Source: Candidatus Gastranaerophilales bacterium (GTDB lineage Bacteria; Cyanobacteriota; Vampirovibrionia; Gastranaerophilales; Gastranaerophilaceae). From it: 64,000 nt of DNA. The position numbers were made by a program, and so were the translations under genes. The notes beneath the pieces are model-generated. The model was given only the letters and a program-made list of their open reading frames with translations, was not told the origin of the DNA and searched no databases. Where the stretch lies: assembly GCA_944324175.1 (NCBI GenBank), contig CALUVH010000012.1, positions 1 to 64,000 of the forward strand. Direction: 5' to 3'. Positions 35,115 to 44,053 of the stretch are shown in pieces. The stretch's first letter is position 1; each line of letters opens with the position of its first letter.

Positions 35115-36438
35115 TTTTCATTAACCTATCAGGAATTAAATCATGTGCAACAATATCATCTAATGATTCTCTTTTTATTATTAATTCAGACTCAGAATCA
35201 GCAACTAAAACCATTGCAGGTTTTTGAACTCTGTTATAATTAGATGCCATTGAATAATTATAAGCACCTGTATTATAAACACAAAGAATATCTCCTTCCT
35301 CCAACTCAGGGAGATTGATACTCTTTATCAGGATATCACCGCTTTCACAAAAACGACCAGCAATGGTGACAGTATGAGCCAAGTCATTATTGGGCTTGTT
35401 TGCAACTTGAGCACAATATTCAGCACCATACATTGAAGGCCTTGCATTATCAGCCATCCCTCCATCTACTGCAAAATACTTCTTACCTCTGGGTACCTGC
35501 TTAGAACTACCTAAAGTATATAAAGTCACTCCCGCCGTAGAAATAATACTACGCCCCGGCTCTATATATAAAATTGGCGGATCAATTTTGTACTTTTGAA
35601 TACTCTGATTTAAAGCATTAATAATCTTTTCTGCGATATCAAAAGTTGACGGAGGCAAATCTGACTCTACATACTTAACTCCAAGACCTCCACCGACATT
35701 TATCTCATCCAATTTTATTCCATATTTTTCATCAAGTCTTGAAATTTCTTTAATTAAAATTTCAATCTCATCAGCATAAATGTTTGTTTCAAATATTTGT
35801 GAGCCGATGTGAGCATGCAACCCGCGTAATTTCAAATTTTTATACTGTTCAACAATTAACTCAACAGCCTCATCAACCTGAGTCAAATCAAAACCAAACT
35901 TAGAATCCAAATGTCCTGTCTGAATATATTCATGTGTATGACACTCAATTCCCGGAGTAATTCTTAGCAAAATATCTACTTGCTTATGGTGAGCTGCAGC
36001 AATTTCATTAAGTATAGTCAGCTCAAAAAAGTTATCCACAGAGAACCTGCCAACCCCAAGTTCTATTGCAAGATTTATTTCTTCAAAAGACTTATTATTA
36101 CCGTTAAACAAGACTTTTGACATATCTACACCGGCTTTGTATACAGTATAAATTTCACCCGCAGATACAACATCAAATCCAAATCCTTCACCTGCCAAAA
36201 GCTTAGCCAGAGCCATACAACATAATGCTTTAGATGCATACATCATATTTACTTTAGGATAATTTTCAAAAGCATCTTTATAATCTTTACAAATAGAGCG
36301 AATGGTTAACTCATCCAATACATACAAAGGAGTATTATAATTGTTCGCCAAATCAACAAGATCGCATCCACCAATTTCAAGATTACCTTGCTCATTAACT
36401 TTAACTGATAACGGTTTCAAACTCTGATTTGTACTCAC
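35104..36438 (-). CDS. lysA: Diaminopimelate decarboxylase
   Basis: 444 residues. It decarboxylates meso-diaminopimelate to lysine. The PLP lysine is in MYASKAL near residue 60. HAHIGSQI, GGGLGVKY, EPGRSIIS and CESGDIL are all family motifs in the expected order. The start codon is GTG at 36438, preceded by CAGGAG. It is the first gene of lysA-cdaA-yitT and overlaps cdaA by 11 bases, placing c-di-AMP synthesis under the same transcript as lysine synthesis. Confidence 0.95.
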   Translation of the reverse strand: MSTNQSLKPLSVKVNEQGNLEIGGCDLVDLANNYNTPLYVLDELTIRSICKDYKDAFENYPKVNMMYASKALCCMALAKLLAGEGFGFDVVSAGEIYTVYKAGVDMSKVLFNGNNKSFEEINLAIELGVGRFSVDNFFELTILNEIAAAHHKQVDILLRITPGIECHTHEYIQTGHLDSKFGFDLTQVDEAVELIVEQYKNLKLRGLHAHIGSQIFETNIYADEIEILIKEISRLDEKYGIKLDEINVGGGLGVKYVESDLPPSTFDIAEKIINALNQSIQKYKIDPPILYIEPGRSIISTAGVTLYTLGSSKQVPRGKKYFAVDGGMADNARPSMYGAEYCAQVANKPNNDLAHTVTIAGRFCESGDILIKSINLPELEEGDILCVYNTGAYNYSMASNYNRVQKPAMVLVADSESELIIKRESLDDIVAHDLIPDRLMKNDK

Positions 36439-36545
36439 TAAATTACTCCTGACAATCTCTCTACATAATTATGATATCACACATCCATATAAAAATAAAT
36501 ACATTAAACGTGTGAACAGAAAATTTTTAAGATTTTTTTTACATT

Positions 36546-37142
36546 TCAGTCAAGTTGGTCATAAACTTTTTTTATTTCTTGTATATCCTGCCACATAAGC
36601 CACTTTGGACTACCCTTTTCTCTAGAATCATTTCTTAAAAGATATGAAGGGTGAAAAATCGGCATCATTTTTGAAAAATTAGGACCCTCAAACCATTTAC
36701 CTCGAAGTTTTGTAATTCCGAGCTTAGTGTCAATCATGGAATTGACAGCAACCCTACCACATAACAAAATAATTCTTGGCTTCAAAATATCTAATTGAGC
36801 ATCAAGGAATTCTCTACATGCCACTTTTTCTTCAGGAAGCGGATCCCGATTTTCCGGTGGACGACATTTTAATGTATTGCAAATATACACATGCTTTTTT
36901 CTATCCAATCCGACAGAGGCAAAAATTTTATCCAAAAGCTGACCAGCCCTCCCTACAAAAGGCTCACCTTTTTGATCTTCATAATACCCAGGAGCTTCAC
37001 CAATCAACATCAATTTGTAATTTGGAACGCCACCTGCAAAAACAATATTAGTTCTGGTTTTACATAATCCGCATTTTTCACATGTTTCACACTTACGCCG
37101 TACATCCTCTAAAGCTTTTATATCCTTTTCTAAATCTTGCAT
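36546..37142 (-). CDS. Uracil-DNA glycosylase family 4 ([4Fe-4S] type)
   Basis: 198 residues. Cysteines in CETCEKCGLC, with later ones in CNTLKC, fit the [4Fe-4S] cluster of family 4 enzymes. The catalytic-site motif is GEAPGYYEDQKGEPF and the second motif is HPSYLLRND. It removes uracil from DNA to start base excision repair. It is a single gene with an AGGTGG site. Confidence 0.93.
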   Translation of the reverse strand: MQDLEKDIKALEDVRRKCETCEKCGLCKTRTNIVFAGGVPNYKLMLIGEAPGYYEDQKGEPFVGRAGQLLDKIFASVGLDRKKHVYICNTLKCRPPENRDPLPEEKVACREFLDAQLDILKPRIILLCGRVAVNSMIDTKLGITKLRGKWFEGPNFSKMMPIFHPSYLLRNDSREKGSPKWLMWQDIQEIKKVYDQLD

Positions 37143-37274
37143 TAAAATTTCACCACCTATTACACAAATGAATTATACTTGAAAAAGATTAAAAATAAAT
37201 TAATAAAAAATGAACTAAATATTTTTTGAGGTAAAATGTAATTAGGTAAAGAAATTCAATAAAAGGGAAAAATT

Positions 37275-38114
37275 ATGTGGGAATACACAGAAAAAGTAAT
37301 GGATCACTACAGAAATCCTAGAAACGTTGGCAAACTTGACAATCCTGATGCAGTTGGCATAGCAGGTTCTCTTGCATGCGGAGACCAACTGAAAATCTAT
37401 CTTAAAATAGAGAACGGAATTGTTACAGATGCTAAATTTCAAACATTTGGATGTGGTTCAGCTGTTGCCAGCTCTAGCATTCTAACCGAAATGATCATTG
37501 GCAAATCTATCGAAGAGGTAAAAAAAATAACAAATAAAGATATAGCAGATCAACTTGGAGGTCTTCCTCCCGAAAAAATGCACTGTTCAGTCATGGGATA
37601 TGAAGCCTTGGAAGATGCTTTGAAAAACTATGCCCCAGAGGACATGGTCGATCTTGACGAACTTAGAGAAACCGAAGTCCGCGAAAAAATCGTGTGCACC
37701 TGCTTCAATGTCACAGAGAACCAAATTTGGGAAGCTATTAAATTAAACGGACTAAAAACCGTCGAAGAAGTTACCAACTATACAAAAGCTGGCGGTGCTT
37801 GCGGGAAGTGTAAGGTCTTAATTCAAGATATAATAGATACTTACTATCACAAAGAAAGAGAAGAAAAGAAAAATGAATTAACACCTACTCAAAAAATCCT
37901 AAAAATAAACAGTATCATTGAAAATCAAATTTCCGCAGAACTCAGAAAAGATGGCGGAGATATAACTTTAGTGGACATTGATGGTAACCGAGTTATGGTA
38001 AAACTTAGAGGAAAATGTTCAGGATGTAAAAACTCTCATCTCACGCTAAAATCATTTGTCGAAACGACATTAAAAGAAGCCGTAGATCCGGCAATCGAAG
38101 TTATTGAAGTATAA
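37275..38114 (+). CDS. nifU: NifU-type iron-sulphur cluster scaffold
   Basis: 279 residues with all three NifU modules. The N-terminal IscU-like domain (1-125) has scaffold cysteines in SLACGD, FGCGSA and MHCSVM. The central BFD-like [2Fe-2S] domain (about 135-185) has CTCFNVT and GGACGKC. The C-terminal Nfu domain has GKCSGCKNS. An AAAAGGGAAAAA site precedes the ATG. It partners the cysteine desulfurase immediately downstream. No nitrogenase genes are present, so a general Fe-S role is likely, as in other anaerobes. Confidence 0.95.
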   Translation: MWEYTEKVMDHYRNPRNVGKLDNPDAVGIAGSLACGDQLKIYLKIENGIVTDAKFQTFGCGSAVASSSILTEMIIGKSIEEVKKITNKDIADQLGGLPPEKMHCSVMGYEALEDALKNYAPEDMVDLDELRETEVREKIVCTCFNVTENQIWEAIKLNGLKTVEEVTNYTKAGGACGKCKVLIQDIIDTYYHKEREEKKNELTPTQKILKINSIIENQISAELRKDGGDITLVDIDGNRVMVKLRGKCSGCKNSHLTLKSFVETTLKEAVDPAIEVIEV

Positions 38115-38154
38115 TTTAAGACAAAAACAAACAATATCCAAAAGAGGTATGACA

Positions 38155-39351
38155 ATGGAAAAATTAATATATCTAGATAATAACGCAACAACTTGTGTAG
38201 ATGAAAAGGTAATTGAAGAAATGCTTCCGTTTTTCAAAACAGAATATGCAAACCCTTCAAGCATGTATGAGTTTGCGAAACCAGCTGGAAGAGCACTAAA
38301 AGAAGCTAGAGTAAAAATTCGAGATCTTTTCAATGCAGCAAATGAAAAAGAAATTATATTTACCTCCTGCGGTTCTGAAAGTGCAAACCAAGCAATTAGA
38401 GGCGTTTTAAATATGAACAAAAATAAACGCCATATAATAACGACAAAAGTAGAACATCCTGCTGTATTAAACTTGTACCAAGCTTTAGAAAAACAAGGAT
38501 ATAGTGTAGATTATATTGGCGTAAATTCAAACGGAGAATTAGATCTGGAACAACTTGCATCATCCATTAATTCTGATACCGCTTTAGTCTCCGTTATGTA
38601 TGCAAATAATGAAACCGGCGTTATTTACCCTATTGAAAAAATTTCAGAAATAATAAAAACAAAAAATCCAAACACAAAATTTTTCGTAGACGGAGTACAA
38701 GCAGCAGGAAAAATCCCAATTGATGTACAACAATTAGGCGTCGACCTTATGGGCATTTCTGGACATAAATTTCATGCTCCGAAAGGTGTCGGTGCATTAT
38801 ACATTAATTCTAAAACAGTAATTACACCGTTAATAATCGGCGGTCACCAAGAAAGAGGACTTAGGGCTGGGACTGAGAATGTACCTTTCATTGTAGGTAT
38901 GGGAAAGGCGGCTGAACTTGCCATTGATAATTTAAAATATGAAATGACAGAAGTAAAACGTCTTAGAGATAAACTTGAAGCTAATATACTAAAAAATGTA
39001 TTCAACGCAAGACTAAACACCGGCGTAGCTAATCGTGTACCTAACACTACAAATATCGGTTTTGAATATATTGAAGGAGAGTTGATTTTACTGCATTTAA
39101 GTGATTTAGGTATTTGTGCAAGCTCAGGAAGTGCCTGCACATCAGGCTCTCTTGAGCCAAGTCATGTACTTAGAGCAATGGGTGTTCCGTTCACAGCAAT
39201 ACACGGTAGCATTCGTTTTTCATTGAGCAAATTCACAACAGAAAGTGAGATTGACTATGTTACGGCATCACTTCCTGCAATAGTTGATAAACTTACTAAC
39301 TTATCACCTTTTCAAACTGAGCTGGAAGCTTTAAGAAATCTCAAAAAATAA
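38155..39351 (+). CDS. nifS: Cysteine desulfurase, NifS/IscS family
   Basis: 398 residues from the ATG at 38155, which has AGAGG seven bases upstream. The frame is open earlier into nifU. It supplies sulphur from cysteine to NifU. The start MEKLIYLDNNATT is typical, the PLP lysine is in SGHKFHAPKG, and the active-site cysteine is in SSGSACTSG near residue 325. It forms the nifU-nifS operon. Confidence 0.95.
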   Translation: MEKLIYLDNNATTCVDEKVIEEMLPFFKTEYANPSSMYEFAKPAGRALKEARVKIRDLFNAANEKEIIFTSCGSESANQAIRGVLNMNKNKRHIITTKVEHPAVLNLYQALEKQGYSVDYIGVNSNGELDLEQLASSINSDTALVSVMYANNETGVIYPIEKISEIIKTKNPNTKFFVDGVQAAGKIPIDVQQLGVDLMGISGHKFHAPKGVGALYINSKTVITPLIIGGHQERGLRAGTENVPFIVGMGKAAELAIDNLKYEMTEVKRLRDKLEANILKNVFNARLNTGVANRVPNTTNIGFEYIEGELILLHLSDLGICASSGSACTSGSLEPSHVLRAMGVPFTAIHGSIRFSLSKFTTESEIDYVTASLPAIVDKLTNLSPFQTELEALRNLKK

Positions 39352-39377
39352 TTTTCATTCGTACAGCATAAAACCAC

Positions 39378-39414
39378 GACACCGATATGACTATCATATC
39401 GGTGCTCGTTTATT
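39378..39414. terminator. Probable terminator hairpin after nifS
   Basis: CACCGATATGA and TCATATCGGTG form an 11-pair stem with a tiny loop. The T-tract is short and interrupted, so function is less sure. It lies between the convergent nifS and isochorismatase genes. Confidence 0.6.
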
Positions 39415-39423
39415 TATTGAAAA

Positions 39424-39972
39424 CTATTTTATTAAAGTCTGTACTTCCTTGAAATTTGGATGTTTTGCACTACCTAGCCACTCAAACAAAGCTATTTCTA
39501 AACAAGAAATCTTAGCTCCATTTTGACTCATTGCCTCAATACCTTGCTTAAATTCATATTTATTTCGACTAGCACAAGCGTCTTTTATAACATAAACATC
39601 ATACCCAGCCTCAATCAACGCCGCAGTGGTCTGATGCACACAAATATGAGTTTCTATACCACAAATAACAATTTGTTTTTTACCATACGATTTTATTTTA
39701 TCCGCGATTTCCTCAGACTCTAGCGCTGAAAATGAGACTTTTTCGAATACCGAACAATCTGCAGGCATAGAATCTATTACAGGAGCCACTGTATTACCAA
39801 GCCCCTTTGGATATTGCTCTGTCACAACTACAGGAATTTGTAAAATCTTTGCCGCCTCAACAAGCTTCGCCGTCTTTGATACAATCGTGTCCTTTTCAAG
39901 CATATTTACTAACTTATCCTGCACATCTATAACCAATACAAGACTATTAGTTTGTGACAACTTATTTACCAT
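39424..39972 (-). CDS. Isochorismatase-family cysteine hydrolase
   Basis: 182 residues with the family triad: Asp in VLVIDVQDKL, Lys in VFEKVSFSA, and nucleophilic Cys in GIETHICVHQT. This is the YcaC/nicotinamidase-related group. The substrate is not predictable, as members act on nicotinamide, isochorismate, ureides or carbamates. It is the last gene of the minus-strand run after ftsEX and the degenerate GGDEF gene, 18 bases downstream. Confidence 0.9.
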   Translation of the reverse strand: MVNKLSQTNSLVLVIDVQDKLVNMLEKDTIVSKTAKLVEAAKILQIPVVVTEQYPKGLGNTVAPVIDSMPADCSVFEKVSFSALESEEIADKIKSYGKKQIVICGIETHICVHQTTAALIEAGYDVYVIKDACASRNKYEFKQGIEAMSQNGAKISCLEIALFEWLGSAKHPNFKEVQTLIK

Positions 39973-39990
39973 ATTATAACCTCTTTTATC

Positions 39991-41205
39991 TTACTTTACC
40001 TCAATATACTCTTTTACAAAATCTTCGACAATTTTGGTAAGATCTCTTTGATTTATCTTGGAAAGAGAAAGATTAATCTCTTTATTTTCAGGACTGTCTA
40101 GTCCTTGATGAGATATCTCGATAGTAACCTTAGCTAAACCTGAATACAAAATTTTTAATTTACTGTCTTTATTTCGACTTTTTAGGTGAAAAACACTTTG
40201 ATTTTTTTCTGCAAACTGAAAGATATTACTATCAGTGAGCTTATTTTCATAAGCCTTTTGTATTCTATAAAACACAGGAATAATAACTTTCTCTAATTTT
40301 TTTTCATAAAGGTTACGGAATAATTTGTAATTTTTTGTTTGTTCCTCACTATCCTCAAGCCAATCGTCAAGACTTTCCGGTTGATATTCCCCAATCATGT
40401 AAGTACTATCAGAATATGTTGCATCCAAAAGCGCTTTTAACCCTTCTTTTTCTAACTGCTCAAAAGTTTTACCTTCAATACTGCTCAAACCTGCTTTTAT
40501 TTCCAATCCTTCAGGACAAGCTGACTTTATCTTTTCAATAACTGATACAGCTCCTGCAAAATCAGTATAAGGCAAAAGCAAATAAAACTTTGATTCCTGA
40601 CCAAATGTCACAATATCATCTTTTCTTAAGTATTGTTTCAATATCTTCGCTATTTTATCACTTGATACCAAAGATTTACTATTTTCTCCAACCGATAATA
40701 CAACGAATGTACCACTATCCAAAGCTCTCAATGTTAATTCATTGTTTATAATATTTTGAGCACACTTATACTCATAAAAACCGGTATCTTTGTCCAAAAA
40801 CTGTTTTTGAATTAACAAGCGATTTGCTCTATCGTAATTTAAGGAAGTTATCTCCTTCTTTAGAATATTTACTATTCGGATAACCAGCTCAAAATCTTGT
40901 ACATTCTCTCTACAAAAATCAGAAATGCCGGCATCATAAGCATCCAATATTAAATCAGCATCATCAGCTAAAAGAATGACCGGTGAGAAATCTTTCAGTT
41001 GACGAATAAGTGCCATCGACTCATCCGACTCCGCAGCCTTAACTATAGACACTGCAACCGATGAATCCATAACTCTTTTCAATGCGTCAGAATACCCACA
41101 AAAGTCCACATTGTCACTTTTTCTCAATAATTTTATTTTCTCAACAGTATTTTTAGCAAAAGCCTCATCTTTAGATATTAAAATTATGTTATTTTCTTTA
41201 TTCAT
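39991..41205 (-). CDS. Receiver-like + degenerate GGDEF protein
   Basis: 404 residues. Residues 1-115 resemble a response-regulator receiver fold but lack a clear phospho-acceptor Asp at the usual strand end. Residues 125-250 resemble GGDEF, with LRKDDIV, then FGQESKFYLLLPYTDF where GG[DE]EF should stand. The active-site motif is GQESK (202-206), so cyclase activity is not expected. The C-terminal 140 residues are unassigned. The start lies three bases after the ftsX stop, so it is cotranscribed with ftsE-ftsX. It may read c-di-GMP or act as a scaffold (inference). Confidence 0.8.
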   Translation of the reverse strand: MNKENNIILISKDEAFAKNTVEKIKLLRKSDNVDFCGYSDALKRVMDSSVAVSIVKAAESDESMALIRQLKDFSPVILLADDADLILDAYDAGISDFCRENVQDFELVIRIVNILKKEITSLNYDRANRLLIQKQFLDKDTGFYEYKCAQNIINNELTLRALDSGTFVVLSVGENSKSLVSSDKIAKILKQYLRKDDIVTFGQESKFYLLLPYTDFAGAVSVIEKIKSACPEGLEIKAGLSSIEGKTFEQLEKEGLKALLDATYSDSTYMIGEYQPESLDDWLEDSEEQTKNYKLFRNLYEKKLEKVIIPVFYRIQKAYENKLTDSNIFQFAEKNQSVFHLKSRNKDSKLKILYSGLAKVTIEISHQGLDSPENKEINLSLSKINQRDLTKIVEDFVKEYIEVK

Positions 41206-41208
41206 AAG

Positions 41209-42120
41209 CTATACTTGTAAATGTTTTTTAATACATAAGAAACTACCACCTGCACCGAACAAAACACCCATCGCAAACATAGTTATTATAACTATATTTT
41301 GAGCGAGCACAGGTCCTGGCACCATAAAAAATTTGTGCATATTCATTAAACCTTGATTTACAAAATTTAAAGGTAACACTGCTATCAAAGCACCCATCAA
41401 ACCGTAAAATGCACCCTGCATAATTAATGGGAACCTTATATACCAATTACTTACTCCCATCAAACGCATTATTTCAATTTCGTCTTTTCGAGATTGGATA
41501 ACCAATTGGATTGTATTATTGATTATAGTAACCGTCAAAATACCCATAATTATTATCACAAAAACTGTAATAGTGTTAACAATATTATTTAATGCCTCTA
41601 TTTTTTTTGCTAAATCTTGCGCATAACTAACATCCTCGACGGAATTTAACTGTTTTACATCTTTAAATACCAATTCAATATTCTCAGGCTTGTCTACTTT
41701 TACATGCAGTGTATCGGGCAAAGGATTTTCCATATCAGGTAAATCCATCTCACGTTTTAAATTTGTCCAAGAAGTTAACTTAGGAATTATATCCACACCC
41801 TCAACATGTTCAAAACTTTTAACCCTATTTTTTACTACATTTGCATCTGCACCCTCTTTCAAATACACTGAAATCTCCAGCACATTACCTAATTCATGGG
41901 CAAAAGTAGACACCGAAATAGCCGTTCTAAAAAACGAAGCAAAAATCGTCAATATCGCCGCCATAGTTGTAATTATAACAAGATTAACTATTCCTGTACG
42001 TCTTATACCATGAAAAGTCTCCATTGAAAGGCGGTATAAAATTCGTAATTCACAAAGCCAATCTTTTGGAATATGTTTTTTTACTTTTTTCTTAATCTGT
42101 GATTTTGTCGGATTACTCAT
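41209..42120 (-). CDS. ftsX: Cell division protein FtsX
   Basis: 303 residues. An N-terminal cytoplasmic tail and first helix (about 40-65) are followed by an extracytoplasmic domain (70-175) and three further helices. The FtsX-typical INNTIQLVIQSRKDEIEIMRLMG is between helices 2 and 3. With FtsE it forms the ABC-like complex that activates peptidoglycan hydrolases at the septum. Its start overlaps the end of ftsE by eight bases. Confidence 0.95.
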   Translation of the reverse strand: MSNPTKSQIKKKVKKHIPKDWLCELRILYRLSMETFHGIRRTGIVNLVIITTMAAILTIFASFFRTAISVSTFAHELGNVLEISVYLKEGADANVVKNRVKSFEHVEGVDIIPKLTSWTNLKREMDLPDMENPLPDTLHVKVDKPENIELVFKDVKQLNSVEDVSYAQDLAKKIEALNNIVNTITVFVIIIMGILTVTIINNTIQLVIQSRKDEIEIMRLMGVSNWYIRFPLIMQGAFYGLMGALIAVLPLNFVNQGLMNMHKFFMVPGPVLAQNIVIITMFAMGVLFGAGGSFLCIKKHLQV

Positions 42121-42790
42121 ATGTACCTGCCTGTATATCTCTAACTACTTCACCATTGTCCAGTGTTATAACACGTTTTCTAAAATAATCAACCATAGCA
42201 TTATCATGCGTTGAAACAATCACCGTAATTCCTCTTTGGTTAATTTGGTCAAGAATTTGCATAATCTCCATGGAATTTTTAGGATCTAAATTTCCAGTAG
42301 GCTCATCAGCTATAAGCAATGGAGGACCATTTACAATAGCTCGAGCAATACCTACACGCTGCTGTTCTCCACCAGATAATTCAGCAGGCGTCACATTCAT
42401 CTTATCATATAGACCAACAATCTTTAAGGCACCGCAAACGCGAGCATTTATTTCCTTTGAGCTTATACCTAAAGTTCTGATTACATATGCAACATTGTCA
42501 TATACACTCTGGTTTTGTAAAAGCTTATAATCCTGAAAAACAATGCCCATGCAACGTCTCAAATTCGGAACCTTGTCACTTGACAAGTTAGCAACATTAA
42601 TACCTCCAATTGTAACAGTTCCACTTGAAGGCCTTTCTTCGCTGTATAAAAGCTTCATTAATGTCGATTTTCCAGCTCCTGAAGCACCAACTATAAAAAC
42701 GAACTCACCTGACAAAATATCCAAGTTGATATTTTTTAGTGCATAATTTCCATTTTTATACTTTTTTGTAACACTTCTAAATTGAATCAT
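42113..42790 (-). CDS. ftsE: Cell division ATP-binding protein FtsE
   Basis: 225 residues. Walker A GASGAGKST, signature LSGGEQQRVGIARAI, Walker B LLIADEPTGNLD and H-loop STHD are all intact. The N-terminal IQFRSVTKKY is typical. It is nine bases after the transketolase-like gene and overlaps ftsX. Confidence 0.96.
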   Translation of the reverse strand: MIQFRSVTKKYKNGNYALKNINLDILSGEFVFIVGASGAGKSTLMKLLYSEERPSSGTVTIGGINVANLSSDKVPNLRRCMGIVFQDYKLLQNQSVYDNVAYVIRTLGISSKEINARVCGALKIVGLYDKMNVTPAELSGGEQQRVGIARAIVNGPPLLIADEPTGNLDPKNSMEIMQILDQINQRGITVIVSTHDNAMVDYFRKRVITLDNGEVVRDIQAGTYE

Positions 42791-42798
42791 ATTTATAC

Positions 42799-43770
42799 TT
42801 ACCCTTTATAAACCAATCTGTACTTATCAATCTGGCGTTTTATACTCAACACCAACTTTTCAGATGTCAGCCCATAATAATCCATGAGAAAATCTGATTT
42901 TCCACTTTGTCCAAAAGTATCATTTACCCCTAATCTATGAACAGGAACAGGGTAATACTCTGCGAGCAATTCACAAACGGCACTACCTAGCCCACCAATA
43001 ATAGAGTGGTTTTCAACAGTCACAACAAACTTTGTCTTTTTAACGCAATCTATTATTGTCGCTCCATCTAAAGGTTTTACAACCGGAACATTCAACACCT
43101 GAACCGAGTAACCTTGGGAATTCAATACATCAGAAGCCTCAAGGACTTCTGCCAAAGTTTCCCCATTGGTAATAACCGTAACATCTGTACCTTCTTTTAA
43201 TACATCTACCGTACAAAAATCAAATTCATAATCCTGAGGGAATACATCACATACATTTGTCCTTGGAATCCTAATATACATAGGTCCATAGTTTTTTGCA
43301 GCAAACCTGATTACCTCTGCGCATTCTTGGCAATCTGCAGGCACAATCACCGTCATATTGGGAATACTTCTCATTAAGGAAATATCCTCCAGTGCTTGAT
43401 GACTTGCTCCGTCTTCACCTACTGTCACACCACCATGCGTCCCTATAATTTTTACGTTGAATTCAGGATAACATACAGAATTCCTTATCTGATCATAAGT
43501 TCTACCCGTAGCAAACATTGCAAAACTTGAAACAAATGGGATTTTTCCTGCAGCTGCAAGACCAGCTGCTGTCGCTATCATATCTTGCTCAGCAATACCG
43601 CAATCAAAAAATCTGTCTGGAAAAGCCTTTGCAAACATCTGAGTCTGTGTCGAGCATGCCAGATCCGCATCCATAACAACAATATTACTATTTTCTGCAC
43701 CTAACTCCACTAAAGTTTTTCCAAATGCCGAACGTATAGACTTTTTTTCTGATCTGTTAATAGTGTACAT
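42799..43770 (-). CDS. Transketolase C-terminal half (pyrimidine-binding and C-terminal domains)
   Basis: 323 residues covering only the second half of transketolase. The catalytic glutamate is in CGIAEQDMIATAAGLA, with GGVTVGEDGASHQ, and the C-terminal domain is complete. In split transketolases an N-terminal subunit gene lies next to this one. None is adjacent: ftsE follows, and a divergent gene lies upstream. It must act with a subunit encoded elsewhere or have another role. AGGATAGGG precedes the ATG. It heads the ftsE-ftsX run. Confidence 0.9.
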   Translation of the reverse strand: MYTINRSEKKSIRSAFGKTLVELGAENSNIVVMDADLACSTQTQMFAKAFPDRFFDCGIAEQDMIATAAGLAAAGKIPFVSSFAMFATGRTYDQIRNSVCYPEFNVKIIGTHGGVTVGEDGASHQALEDISLMRSIPNMTVIVPADCQECAEVIRFAAKNYGPMYIRIPRTNVCDVFPQDYEFDFCTVDVLKEGTDVTVITNGETLAEVLEASDVLNSQGYSVQVLNVPVVKPLDGATIIDCVKKTKFVVTVENHSIIGGLGSAVCELLAEYYPVPVHRLGVNDTFGQSGKSDFLMDYYGLTSEKLVLSIKRQIDKYRLVYKG

Positions 43771-44053
43771 ATTTTCCCTATCCTAATTGATAATATACAG
43801 TATAAAACCCCGCGTAAAAGTTTCCAATATTATTGTATCACAAACAAAATGTTTGTAGTAGAATAAACTTAGGGATGTGTGTTAAACTTATTTAACACAG
43901 TTTTGAACTTAAGGTATAAATAGCATTTTAGACATTTTTGTTAAGATTTATTAAAAAAAATTTTTAGATTAGCAATTTTATTTCTTGAGGAGTCTTAAAC
44001 CCAATGTAGAAGTAATAGGAATTTAATTATTTTATAGGAAAGGAAAGAATTAT

